In this document: one piece after another, positions 10,966 through 22,274 of the stretch
Position numbering within the stretch: the first letter of the stretch is position 1
Layout of the letters: each line of letters begins with the position of its first letter
Assembly: GCA_002104945.1 (NCBI GenBank)
Contig: MCFH01000065.1
Coordinates: 186,001-250,000 of the forward strand
Length of the DNA: 64,000 bases
From: Piromyces finnis
Taxonomy: Eukaryota; Neocallimastigomycota; Neocallimastigomycetes; Neocallimastigales; Neocallimastigaceae
Reading direction: 5' to 3'
Position numbers and translations under genes: made by a program
Notes under the pieces: generated by a model
What the model was told of the DNA's origin: nothing
The model's database searches: none
Seen by the model: only the letters and a program-made list of their open reading frames with translations

Positions 10966-12360
10966 TTAGGCAATTTGAATTATGGAATTTGTTGTTGGTA
11001 TATCTGAGGGCTTTACTTTCATATTTAGGCTACTATTATTCCAATAATGTTCTTTAATATCTTTAGTACTTTTAATATTTCTTTTCATAAGTTTCTTATG
11101 TAGTGAAAAAGATTCTTTCGTCCAAAAGTAATGAGACATGGGAGGAATAGATCGGATGAGATCCTTAATAATATATTTTGATTTTCTCCATTTAACAAAG
11201 CATTTCACTTGTTGCGCAGCACAGATACCTGAATGTGTTGGAATCCTCAAATCCCTTGTAAGAGTATATGAATTAATAAATGAATTTCATTCAAAAACAA
11301 AATCATTGTTATACAAACTTTTATTGTGGAAGCTATTGACATTTCATAAAATAGTAGTGTTGATTGAACTCTGTAAGTTCTATTTTTGTTGGAACTAAGT
11401 AATTGAACATAATAAAATATTTCATTTAAAATATAGGAATGAATGACTATATTTTTTAAACTAATAGGAACACAATTGTGATAAGAAAGCTCTTAAAAGA
11501 GAATAAGGATATTTGAACTTTTTTTGTATATGTTAGATGGAAGAGGAGTCGGAGAAAGATCTTCGTTGAACGGGATTCCAAGATAAGTATAGCAAGAAAC
11601 TTTTAGAATCGAGTACATGCCAATGTAAAAGATTGGGTCTACATAACTAGGGGAAATATTAAAATTGATTGGTTTAACAATAATAGTTGCGACTCATTTA
11701 TTTCAAAAGACATTTCATTAGAATTTACACAATTAAAAAAAAACTAGATTGTACATTTTTTAAAGGTTTTTCCTACTAGGTGTAATAAAAATTATATCAT
11801 TAGCAAAGAGGCTGCCACAACAACATTTATTTCTTAAACTAACATTAAACTTTTCACACTTATTGAATAGTATAGAAGAAAAAAGGGCAACCCTATCTTA
11901 CACCACAATTGAAAGGGAATTCATTAGTAAGCATATCTAAGTAACGAGCATGAGCTTTTGAGGTAGAATAGCGTTTATTGAGAAAACCAAAGTATTTATC
12001 TGTAGGAACAATTACTTTTATTTTTTTACTAATAGTTTTGGAAGTATCTAAAAATTTGGAAATCATATCCAGCCAATGACAAGATATCGCAGTTAGCTTC
12101 GTTTCAAGCTCCAAAGCTAGAACAGAAAAACAATTACTAGTAAAAAATGTCAGAATACTTTGTGTTACAAATATGGTTTGACTACTTAGAACCTTTTTTG
12201 GTTTTTTAAAATCATCAAAGGTGTCTTTTTAACAAGACACAAGGGTTGGTTTGTGCTCAAATACATCATGGAAGACTTTGCAAACTGAAAACTTCTTGAT
12301 ATGTTCTGCCTTAGTTTTGCTATAGATAATATGATCAATAAAGGAAGATTTAGAGCTCTC
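10966..12360 (-). pseudogene. Degenerate non-LTR (LINE) retrotransposon ORF2
   Basis: Read leftwards. The C-terminal end of an AP-endonuclease domain is visible at 12360-12230 (SFIDHIIYSKTK...FEHKPTLVSC, resembling the SDHKP end of LINE endonucleases). A linker follows (12114-11893), then reverse-transcriptase relics: FNCGVR followed by a stop where RQGCPLSP is expected (about 11900), and LFANDIIFITPS in place of the FADD box (about 11800). A post-RT stretch with a WRKSK segment lies at 11250-10966. Stops and frameshifts break every block. The composition is less AT-rich than its surroundings, which fits an inserted element. No poly-A tail or target duplication was found, so the boundaries are approximate. 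Confidence 0.75.
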
Positions 12361-13147
12361 TTATACCCGGAATTTTGGGATTACTATATTTATATATCGG
12401 TTTATAGTTCGGAAGTCATAAAGAGGAAAGTACATTATTATCACATAGGAATTGGCTGTTATCGACTTCTTGGAGGAAAATAAAGTTGAAAAATGAAGCG
12501 TTAGAATTAAATATCTAAAGTAGAAATTGTCAGAGTGTGAGCCAGTAATGGATTTGATAGATCGTTTGTTTTAGTATGTACCTAATTTTTTTTTTTTTTG
12601 AGTTTATCAATGAACTTCCAAAAGATTTTGATAAAAAATTTTTTAATGGCCATAAAAATTTTCATTAATATATTATAAAAATATAATTTTCAAACTTGAT
12701 ATTGATAATTCTATTAACTATACATAAATTTAAATTGTCTTTTTTAAAACTTAAAAAATCGTTCTTTTCCTTCTTTAATCATTATCCTTTATTAAATAAG
12801 TATTATTAATTTAATATTTTTATTTCATTATTATTTATTTATTTGTTTCAGAAATAATTAATAAAAAAAAAAAAAAGTCTTCATTTATATAAATATAGAT
12901 TTTATATAAAATCATTATTACATAACTAAAAAAATATTTATATGAAAATTAAAATTTTTTAAAAAATATTTAATACTTCTTAAATTGAATGTATGTTCAT
13001 ACGCAAATTAAAAACCCTATTTCATTAATCTTCCATTCTTGTAAAATAAAAAGTTATTTTAATTGATAGTAATTGTTAATATTGATATATATATATTTAT
13101 AATATTTAAAAAAATAATAATATAAGTTTTCTATATAAATAAAACTT
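12361..13147. other. Spacer, no gene seen
   Basis: May include further LINE debris to about 12560. Then homopolymer-rich sequence on the 3' side of the LRR gene. No terminator or RNA gene could be recognised. Confidence 0.45.
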
Positions 13148-15664
13148 TCATTTTTTACTTTTAATAAAATGAATATGACATATTTTAAATAATTTAATTA
13201 AATTATGATCTGATAATGGATATTTCATTTTGGATAATATAAGTAAGTTAATGATAGATGTTAAATAATCTGATCCTTTTAAGAAAGGTATTATTTTTAT
13301 ATTAGAAACTAATTTATTTTCTTTTATTAATGAAGAAAGTAAATTACCATCCATAATAATTTCTTCTAAATTTGGTATATTTATTAAATTATTTGGTAAT
13401 GTTTGTAATTTATTATTATGCATATCTAATCTTTTTAATCTTTTAAAGTGAGAGGTAAGGGGTGGAAATTCAGTTAATTGATTATCACTGACATCTATTT
13501 CTGTTATATTATTCATATTGATAATATCATATGGAAGCTTTGTCAACTTTCGTTTCTTCAAATTTATTTTACCACTGTAGAAATCATCGACGTATTGTTT
13601 TATAGATAATGGTTTATCTACATTTAAAACAATTAAATTTGTTAAGTTTTTTATTTCTTTTGGTAATTCCAATAATTGATTATTAAAAAGGTATAAATAA
13701 GTTAATTTCGAAAGATTTCCTATTTCTTTTGGTAATTCAATGATTTGATTATTAGAAAGATATAATTCGGTTAATTTTGAAAGATTTCCTATTTCTTTTG
13801 GTAGCTTTGTTATTTGATTTCCACAAATACTTAAATTTATCAAATTGGTTAAATTTATTATTTCTTTTGGTAATTCCACTAGTTTATTATTGTTTATATT
13901 TAAATTGCTTAATTTAGTTAGATTTCCTATTTCCTTTGGTAATTCCTCAATTTGATTATTGCCCATGAACATATCAGTTAATTTTATTAAATTACCTATT
14001 TCCTTAGGTAATCTTTTAATTTGATTATTTGTAAAGGAGATGTTGGTTAAATTGGTTAAATTTCCAATTTCATTTGGAAATTCCTTTATATCATTTGTAG
14101 AAATATTCAAATGCGTTAATTTATTTAACTTTACTATTTCCTTTGGTAAAGAAACTAAATGATTACAGCTAATATTTAAATAAATTAAATGAGTGAGATT
14201 TCCTATTTCCTTTGGTAAATGAGTTAATTTATTATGCTTAATAATTAAGTTGGTTAAATTGGTTAATTTTCCTATTTCTTCTGGTAAAACAGTGAACTTA
14301 TTTCCTTCAAGATTTAATGTTGTTAAATTGGTTAAATTAACTATATCTTTCGGTAAGGTTGTTAAATGATTTAGTTTAAGATCTAAAGTAGTTAAATTGT
14401 TTAATTCACCTATTTCTTTTGGTAAGGAAGTTAAATCATTTTCTTCAATATTTAAACAGGATAAATTAGTTAATTTAGTTAATTTTCCTATTTCCTCGGG
14501 TAAATCAAAAAATTGGTTTTCATCAAGATTCAAACTCGTTAAACTGGTTAAATTTACTATTTCAATTGGTAATTCGACTAGCTTATTACGTTTAATAATT
14601 AAAGTGGTTAAATGAGTTAAATATTTTATTTCTTCTGGTAAAGTCGTTAAATTATTAAAACTTAAATTTAAATTGTTTAAATGAATTAAATTTCCTATTT
14701 CCTTTGGAAGCTCATCTAACTGATTAGATTCAAAATTTAAATTTGTTAAATGGATTAAACTTCCAATTTCTTTAGGTAATTCACTTAATTGATTATCCTT
14801 TAGATTTAATTTTACCAACTTGGTTAATTTTCCAATTTCTTTCGGAAGTTCGCTTAATTGATTATCCCTAACATTTAAATAGGACAAATTGTTTAAATTT
14901 CCTATTTCCTTTGGTAAAGCAGTGAAATAATTACCTTCAATATTTAAACAAGTTAATTTGGTTAAGTTTTCGATTTCTTTCGGTAAACTCGTTAAGTTAT
15001 TGTATTTAAGACTTAAATAGGTTAATTCTTTTAAATAAACAACTTCCTTTGGAAAAGAAGAGAATTTATTTTCTCTAAGATTTAAACTAGTTAACTTAGT
15101 TAAATTTTCAATTTCCTTTGGTAGCATTGTTAATTGATTTCCTGCAAGATTTAAATTGGTTAATTTGGTTAAGTGACCTATTTCTTTTGGCAAAGTCGTC
15201 AAGTAATTTCCATTGAGATTTAAATTGGTTAAATTGGCCAAGTTACCTATTTCTGCTGGTAATTCACTTATTTTATTAAAATCAAGAATTAAATCGGTTA
15301 GTCCATTTATACTTGATATTCCTTTTGGTAATTTATCGATTTGGTTAAATTCAAAATATAATTTTTTTATTTTCTTCAAATTAAGGATCTCTTTTGGAAT
15401 TTTGTTTAATCTTAAATGCTTTAGTTCTATTGTTTCTAAGTTTTCTGCCTTTTTTAATAAAGCAAATAAGTTATCACCAATATTTGTAACATTATAATCT
15501 TTATTATTAATAATTAAGCTTTTTAAATTTTGAAAAGCAATTTCTTTTTCAGAAATTTCTTTTAATTCTTCTATTCTTATATCTATTATTTCTTTTTCAT
15601 ATTTTCGAAGGTCCTTTTCCAATATTATTAATTGTGGTAGAGTAAAATTATTATCTATTTCCAT
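13148..15664 (-). CDS. Leucine-rich-repeat protein, 838 aa
   Basis: Intact frame made almost wholly of 23-residue LRRs with the pattern LxxLxLxxNxLxxLPKEIGNLTK. I count 26 consecutive units from about residue 75 to 680, then a 30-residue break (containing YVDDFYSGKINLKKR) and three or four more. This SHOC2/Ras-suppressor-like LRR type forms a protein-binding solenoid. There is no signal peptide or membrane helix, so it is probably cytoplasmic. The first 70 residues form a charged helical lead-in, and the last 80 residues have no recognised domain. One unit (LTKLTNL, near residue 420) carries three extra residues. Units 24-26 are nearly identical, evidence of recent tandem duplication. No kinase, GTPase or other effector domain is attached. 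Function is unknown beyond protein binding. Confidence 0.9.
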   Translation of the reverse strand: MEIDNNFTLPQLIILEKDLRKYEKEIIDIRIEELKEISEKEIAFQNLKSLIINNKDYNVTNIGDNLFALLKKAENLETIELKHLRLNKIPKEILNLKKIKKLYFEFNQIDKLPKGISSINGLTDLILDFNKISELPAEIGNLANLTNLNLNGNYLTTLPKEIGHLTKLTNLNLAGNQLTMLPKEIENLTKLTSLNLRENKFSSFPKEVVYLKELTYLSLKYNNLTSLPKEIENLTKLTCLNIEGNYFTALPKEIGNLNNLSYLNVRDNQLSELPKEIGKLTKLVKLNLKDNQLSELPKEIGSLIHLTNLNFESNQLDELPKEIGNLIHLNNLNLSFNNLTTLPEEIKYLTHLTTLIIKRNKLVELPIEIVNLTSLTSLNLDENQFFDLPEEIGKLTKLTNLSCLNIEENDLTSLPKEIGELNNLTTLDLKLNHLTTLPKDIVNLTNLTTLNLEGNKFTVLPEEIGKLTNLTNLIIKHNKLTHLPKEIGNLTHLIYLNISCNHLVSLPKEIVKLNKLTHLNISTNDIKEFPNEIGNLTNLTNISFTNNQIKRLPKEIGNLIKLTDMFMGNNQIEELPKEIGNLTKLSNLNINNNKLVELPKEIINLTNLINLSICGNQITKLPKEIGNLSKLTELYLSNNQIIELPKEIGNLSKLTYLYLFNNQLLELPKEIKNLTNLIVLNVDKPLSIKQYVDDFYSGKINLKKRKLTKLPYDIINMNNITEIDVSDNQLTEFPPLTSHFKRLKRLDMHNNKLQTLPNNLINIPNLEEIIMDGNLLSSLIKENKLVSNIKIIPFLKGSDYLTSIINLLILSKMKYPLSDHNLIKLFKICHIHFIKSKK

Positions 15665-17014
15665 TTTATTATTATTATTTTTTTAAACTATCACTTTTTA
15701 TTATTTAATGAATTAGTATTCTGATTATTTCATTATTAAACTTTTTTTGTTTAAGCATGAAATCCTAAATTCTTATAAAATTTTTTTTTTCAAAAATGAT
15801 ATTTTAATTTTACCTTTATTTTATTTTATATATAAAAAAAAAAAAAAAAAAAAAGGAATTGTGTAACCATCTTGTTTTGTGGATAAATGGACAAATTTTA
15901 ATTAGCATAATATATTAAAAGAATATATTAAAATATATTCAAATAAATGACTTTTATGTAGTATTAATTAAATTTAATTGAAACTTTTTAAAAATTTTTT
16001 TTTCCAATAAAAACTTTAATTTCTATAAAATTAGTTAAAAAGGAATTTATTATAAATTTACATATATTTATGTTAATGTAATTATATTAAACACGGGATT
16101 ATTCATATGATTAATATCATTATTTATGTGGGATGATGAAACTTTAATAAATATAATTTTTTAATATTTCCATCATCAAAGTTTCATTTTTTTTTATCGA
16201 ATAACGAATCAAAATCAATCCTTTTATTGTTGTCTTAAAAAAAAAAAAAAAATAATAAGTTTTTACCATTATATATTTTCGTTTGCTCCTATTCCTGAGG
16301 CCTATATATTAATAATTAAAGAATATCCGATTTTTATAATATTAAAAAGGATGATATGGATCATACATATACATTATAAATTATACATTACATTTCAATA
16401 CATTAATATTCATTCCTATTTCTATAATATTTAATAGTAAAATATAATTTGTTAAATATTAAACATTTAAATAAGAAATGTAATAAAATTCATTATAAAT
16501 AACAATTGATGTATACATAATGTAGTTAAACATATAATGTATTGAAAATGTAGGAAATACTAGAAATAGCTACAAGAATTAAGTATAATAGTTTTAATTT
16601 TAAAATTAAATAAAAATTAGATAAAGATTAATAAAATTTCATTTCAATGAGGTTTGCTTAATAAAAATTTCATTAAGTTCTGAAATCATTAATAAAAATT
16701 AGAATTGATTCATTTAAATTAATTTGGAAGAAATAAAGACTACTTTGAAAAGTGGATAAAGTACAATTGTTATTGCTCATTTTTACTATTATTATTATTA
16801 TTAATTATCATTTTTGGAAAATAGTAAACTTAAAAAAAAAACAATTAGATGCACTAGCAAATAAAATGTAATCTCTAAGAATTCAAATGTCTTAATATTC
16901 ATTAGTTTTTTTTTTATAAACTATACTTTTAAAATTTTTTCATCCTTTTTTTTTCTAGAATTTTTTTATAGAGTATTCTTTTTTCATTTAACTTAATGTA
17001 ATTCAAATAAGTAT
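15665..17014. other. AT-rich spacer, no gene seen
   Basis: Contains long A and T runs. A weak inverted similarity exists between about 16375-16440 and 16500-16570 (TACATTTCAATACATTA against TAATGTATTGAAAATGTA), perhaps another degraded MITE. Confidence 0.45.
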
Positions 17015-17176
17015 AACAGTAAAATGTAACTCTACATTTAATAAATTTAATAATGAATGTATATAGAATGAACAAATACTAATATGTAATATTAATATTT
17101 AAGAATAAAATGAAATATGTACATGAATTCTATAATTATATATACATAATGTATTATAATATTATAATATATATCA

Positions 17177-17214
<38 letters not shown>

Positions 17215-17298
17215 GAAATATTATATATAAATTTTAAATATGAAATTACATGTTTTAAATATGGCTAATATGTAGCTAGACATATTAATTTCATATCA
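17015..17298 (-). repeat. Repeat family M, partial copy
   Basis: Reverse orientation, from AAAATGTAACTCTACATTTAA to TTTCATATCA at 17298. Contains a TAT/ATT trinucleotide run near 17180-17212. The distal half of the family is absent. Confidence 0.7.
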
Positions 17299-19268
17299 AA
17301 AATTATTACTAATATATTATTTATCATTAATAGATTAAAGGAAGATGTTGATAAAGAATGTAAGGATCATCCAAACGATGTTAAGATTCCTTGGAAAAAT
17401 ATTTGTTAATAATTAAAGTTTAATAAGTTATAATATTAGCAGAAATGTTATATTGTTTATATTAATATATTACAAATTTCTCTTATTCTTTTGTATATTA
17501 ATCTAAAGTTATATACAGTTTATTTATAATATATAAAAATTTATCAAGATTAATGTATAAAATAATGGAATATTTTTATTTATGAAGGTCTAATTGTATG
17601 TTTAATTACACAAAATTCAATTTTATATTGCACATTTAATATTATGGAAATTACATACAGAATATACTTTTTAAGGTTTTTAACAAGAATATCATGTAAT
17701 CACAATAGAGTAAAACTAAAATTTCAATAAATAGCATTGATAATGAAAGGTTAAAATAAAAATAATGAATATATATACATATATTAGTATTATAATCTTA
17801 TATAAAATATATATTTAACAGAATTAAGAAATAAAGAAATTATAGCTTGCTACATATTAAAATCTATTATTAATTAATTATTGCTTAAAATAATATAAAT
17901 ATAGATATAATTGAGATTTAAATTGTATTAAATATTTTCTAACTTATTTATCATTTTATATACTAATTTTTTTTTTTTATCTTATTATCTAAATATTAAT
18001 ATACTAATGTGTATTATTAATTATTTTAATACAAAAAGGGAGAAAAGTATAAGAAAATCATTCTATCTATATAAAGAAACTATAATAGTAAGTAATATAC
18101 ATGTAAATTTAAAACTTTTGAAGTTATTTATATATAATTTCTATATTAATTTACAACATCATAAATTTTAAATTATAAGATTTAAATATTTTTATCAATA
18201 AAATTTAAAAAAGTAATAAACTTTAATGCAAAAACAAAAACTTATATAATACAAAAATGATATAATAGGATTATATAAATTACAATTATATAGGTATTAT
18301 AAATAAATATAGGTTATAATTATTTTTATTTAATATGAATATCTATTATGAAATAAAATTTAGAATATAATGTTAATAATATTTTTGTATTAATTATCAA
18401 AAAAAAAAAAATACTTTCGAATATTAAAATAATTTATAATATTCTAATTTTCTAATATCTTTTTTTTCTATTTTTTATATTTTCATATTTTATAATATTT
18501 TTAATATCTTTATTTAAATAAAAAAAGAACACTTTAAATACAACATCATACTTTAAAAAATGTATTTATAAAATATATATAATATTAATAAAAGTTCATA
18601 TGTTATATAATATTATGAAAAATAAATAAATTATGATAGGAAAAGCTGTATAGTTATAATTAACATAAAATCAACATATATATATATATTATTAAAATAT
18701 TACGATTTTTATCATATTAATTGCACATATATATTTATAAATAATGGAAAAGAGAAAGAAAAAAAATAAAATTGTATATATGACTATAATAGCAAAAGTA
18801 ATTATACGAATAGAATATATTATTAAGGAAACCAAAATTATTGATTATTTAAAAAGAAAATGAAAATTTAATAGATGAATATTACAAACAATTAATCTTT
18901 TAAATATTATTTTTATCATTTATAATGAAATTAATCAATTAATTACTATATATAATAATTATAAAAAGTTATGAAAAAATATTTCATATATATAAATGAT
19001 TTCAAGCAGAAAAAAATATTAATCGTTTCTCAGTTAATAATAAAACTTATTATTTTATTTCACTAAATAAGATAATATATTATTTCTTATATTAAATAAA
19101 TAATAATATAGATAAAAAAAACTATAATATTTTTTTATTTTTTCTCTTTAAAATTTAAAATACCTTGTATTAATAATATTATTTTTTTTTTCATTATTAT
19201 AATAGATACAATAAAAATTGGAATAGTCAAATTTATAATAATATAAAAAAATTATATAAAATATTAAA
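17299..19268. other. AT-rich spacer upstream of the RGS gene
   Basis: About 2 kb with no supportable gene, RNA gene or repeat. Presumably contains the RGS promoter, but no element is distinctive enough to call. Confidence 0.45.
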
Positions 19269-19924
19269 ATGACTTCAAAGTACACATTTGCTAATTTGTT
19301 AAATGGTGAAACCAATGGCAAAATGTCATTAGACACTTTTATGGATTATTTAAAAAAAGAACATGCTGAAGGTACATTTATATCACCATGATTTAATATT
19401 TAATACATTAGTATATATTATTTTTAATAAATATTTATAATTTTTTTATAATAAATAAAATATGTTAATATCATATATTTAACAATTCCAAAATATAATA
19501 AAAAAAAATGATTAACCCTAAAGAAAATCTTGAGTTTTGGTTAGAAGCTGTTAAATATCGTGAAGAAGCAAGTAAATATTTCCAATGTCAATCATTATGG
19601 ATAAAAAAATCAGACGAAAATAATCGTTGCTCATATCAAATGACTCCATTAAGTCAATTTTCACCATCACTTCCAGAAAAAGTAGAGATGTCTAGTGAAG
19701 TTAAAGAAAAATTTGAAGCAAGTTTAGAAAATATACTGAAGAATTATGTTGTTCCTGGAAGTGATAAAGAAATTGGTGTACCATCATCTATAGGAAAGAA
19801 ATTAATTGAGGAAGTGAGAGTAAAAAAGAATTTTAATCCAGATATATTAAAACAATCAATGGATGTTGCATATGAAAATATGAAAAATAATAGTTTTTTG
19901 AGTTATACTAAAGCAATGAAATAA
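19269..19924 (+). CDS. RGS-domain protein (regulator of G-protein signalling), two exons, 167 aa
   Basis: Exon 1 (19269-19371) encodes 34 residues ending DTFMDYLKKEHAE. A 152-nt intron (19372-19523, GTACAT...AAAG, with GATTAAC as possible branch site) follows. Exon 2 (19524-19924) continues EENLEFWLEAVKYREE. Joined, these give the RGS hallmark (F..YL..EH.EENLEFWLE), and the phase is exact (504 nt). RGS domains speed GTP hydrolysis by G-alpha subunits and so switch off GPCR signalling. The remaining helices are present: KKLIEEV near 110-118, the IL..SMDVAYENM segment near 140, and a closing SFLSYTKA. An insertion after KYFQCQSLWIKK, rich in Ser, Pro and Glu, makes it longer than the usual 120-residue domain. 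No other domain is present. An ATG inside the intron end (19508) would start mid-domain and is not the real start. Confidence 0.87.
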
Positions 19925-20750
19925 ATAAAATGAATAAAAAACAATGATATTTATACTAGTAAAATAATATAGAAAAAGATTAAAAAAAAAATTGATATAA
20001 AATATTATCAAACGTACAAACAAACATAAAAAAAATAAGTAAATTTTATCCTTAAAAAAAATAGTTAAATATAATTCAGTAATTCTTCAAATATATTAAA
20101 ATTAATTAAACAAATAATAGTAATAGTAATCTAAAATAGAAATTTGAAAAAGTTACTGATTGAATAAAAATTCTATACTTATTTTATATAAATATTTTTT
20201 ATTTTATTTTATTGTTAATGACAATATTAATAGTTTTTATATATTTATCATTAAATTATATATTATTAATGTAGTGATGATAATAGAGGAAATTTTTATT
20301 GATGTTTATTGAATAAAAATAATAATAAATGTAGTAAATAAAAAAATTGAAATGAATATATTTTTTAAATAAAAATTAAAAATATTATTTGAATCAAAGT
20401 TCGAAACTATAATATTTTAAAAGAAATTATAGGAATTGTCATAGTAATAGAATAAAAATAAAACTATTTTAATAAGTGATACTAATGATAATAATGAGGG
20501 TATAAGAATTATGTTAGCGTAAATTACTTTTTTATAAGATGAATATTTTAAAATATATTGAACAAAATTTAATTAAAATTATATATTAATTTTTAGAAAC
20601 AAAAACAAAAAACTTTATTTTCTTAAATTTTTTTAAAATTTTTTTTAAAACTTTATTTATTCATTTGACTAAATTCATACTTTATAATTTTTTTTTTTTT
20701 TTAAATTATATCAGTTATTAAATATTATTAAGATATTATATTAATCAATA
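19925..20750. other. AT-rich spacer, no gene seen
   Basis: Between the RGS gene and the next gene on the same strand. Ends in T-rich sequence just before the ATG at 20751. Confidence 0.5.
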
Positions 20751-22109
20751 ATGTCAAGGAATAACGCTAATTCTGAAAAATATATTGAAGCCAATACAGA
20801 TGGAACCCAAAGTAATAGTAAAGATAAAATAGCATCATACAGAACTTTATCTTTTACACCAAAACATAAACAAAACTATACATCTTTATCAAATACAAAT
20901 AGAAAAGAAAATGAATTAGTGGCAAAAGATACCATAAATAAAAATTTAGAGAGTATCAATCTTAAAAAAGATATTGATTCATCACCAAGATCTTTAAAAA
21001 TAAATCAGGGAGAGTATGACAAATCAAATAATATTTCAGCTCAACCATCCATGACAATATCATTGCCAGATTCAAAAACTTTAAATAATCAAAATGAAAT
21101 TTTTATGCCTCCTCAAATTATATTATCTTTTCAAGATGACGGTTTGGATAATGATGAAAATTTAGACGAAACTAATAATAAAATTTTATATACAAGCAAT
21201 GAAGGATATCGAATTGGTGAAGAAAAGATTATCAATAATTTTGAAGATTTAAATAAAATTATTAATTTTGGGGATGAAAAAGAACCAGAAACTGATGAAT
21301 TTCTTATTATACGTGCTAAAAATCATAGTGATATTATAAAAAATGATGAAGAATTAGAAGAAATGAAAAAAATATCAATTAAATATGCTGATTCTGAAGA
21401 TGCACTCAATAAATTTGATTTTGGCATCAAAAAGGAAACTATATCAAAAAATGAAGAATCTAAAACTGAGAAGGATATAGTTAATCAAAATCAAAAATCA
21501 GATTATAAATTAAATAATAAAAAAAAAAGCATTATTGACGAAAAAACTAAATCAGTAATATCAGTAACTGAAGTAGAAGAAGATGATGATTCACCTAAAC
21601 CCGAAAAGAAAGCATCCCTTCAAACACCTTCATTGATGCAGATGTCAAATAATAATAAAAGAGGTAGAAGATATTCAACAATGCCATTTGTTCCTGTAAA
21701 AAATAATAAAATCACAGGTGATCATATTGATACCAATAACGAAATAATTCCAACAGAATTTTTAAATAATAAATCAAATATTCATTCAGACGTAGCAAGT
21801 CAATACAATTCAAAGTTTTCAACATCGTTAAAAGAATTTATTCCTCAGAGAGGTTTGCTTTATTCTGAATTCCAGCAATTCAATTCAAGTTGGATATTGT
21901 GTAAACCAAAATTATTACCTTTGAAATCGATTGAAATACAAAAAATCGAAAAAATGGAAAAAGCTGTTTATAAAGCCCGTCAAAATACTGGTATCAGATT
22001 AACTCGAACAGCAAGTTATCATACAGTTCAACAACAAAATATTAGAACAAATGAAATACATACATCGCCTGAAATTATTTCTGGTAAAAAACCTGATATA
22101 GCTGTGTAG
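20751..22109 (+). CDS. Disordered protein with C-terminal BBIP1-like (BBSome) motif, 452 aa
   Basis: Single-exon frame. Residues 1 to about 360 are Asn/Ser/Lys/Glu-rich with no recognised fold, and look disordered. Residues about 362-412 contain FIPQRGLLYSEF...WILCKPKLLPLKS followed by EIQKIEKMEKA. This closely resembles the core of BBIP1 (BBIP10/BBS18), a roughly 90-residue BBSome subunit whose centre reads LCKPKLLPLKS then LEKLEKM. The BBSome is the coat that carries membrane proteins in cilia and flagella, so this gene points to a flagellated (zoosporic) organism. It is five times longer than animal BBIP1, all of it an N-terminal extension. The alternative is a different protein sharing this short motif. 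The match rests on recalled family sequence, not a search. Confidence 0.75.
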   Translation: MSRNNANSEKYIEANTDGTQSNSKDKIASYRTLSFTPKHKQNYTSLSNTNRKENELVAKDTINKNLESINLKKDIDSSPRSLKINQGEYDKSNNISAQPSMTISLPDSKTLNNQNEIFMPPQIILSFQDDGLDNDENLDETNNKILYTSNEGYRIGEEKIINNFEDLNKIINFGDEKEPETDEFLIIRAKNHSDIIKNDEELEEMKKISIKYADSEDALNKFDFGIKKETISKNEESKTEKDIVNQNQKSDYKLNNKKKSIIDEKTKSVISVTEVEEDDDSPKPEKKASLQTPSLMQMSNNNKRGRRYSTMPFVPVKNNKITGDHIDTNNEIIPTEFLNNKSNIHSDVASQYNSKFSTSLKEFIPQRGLLYSEFQQFNSSWILCKPKLLPLKSIEIQKIEKMEKAVYKARQNTGIRLTRTASYHTVQQQNIRTNEIHTSPEIISGKKPDIAV

Positions 22110-22274
22110 AATTTATTTATTTTTATTTTATCAAAATAATCTATAAATTTTTTAATTATTAATAATATACTATTTGCAAATATATAATTTATATAGATCG
22201 CTACAATTTTAATAATAATTATAATAATAAAATATGTATTTTTTTCTCAATAATTAAACGGTGTATAATTTATT

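Noticed and set aside
12301-12483. 60-aa plus-strand frame
   Set aside because: Lies antisense to the LINE endonuclease remnant and has no recognisable features.
14397-15497. Antisense frames over the LRR gene
   Set aside because: By-product of the 69-bp repeat periodicity on the opposite strand.
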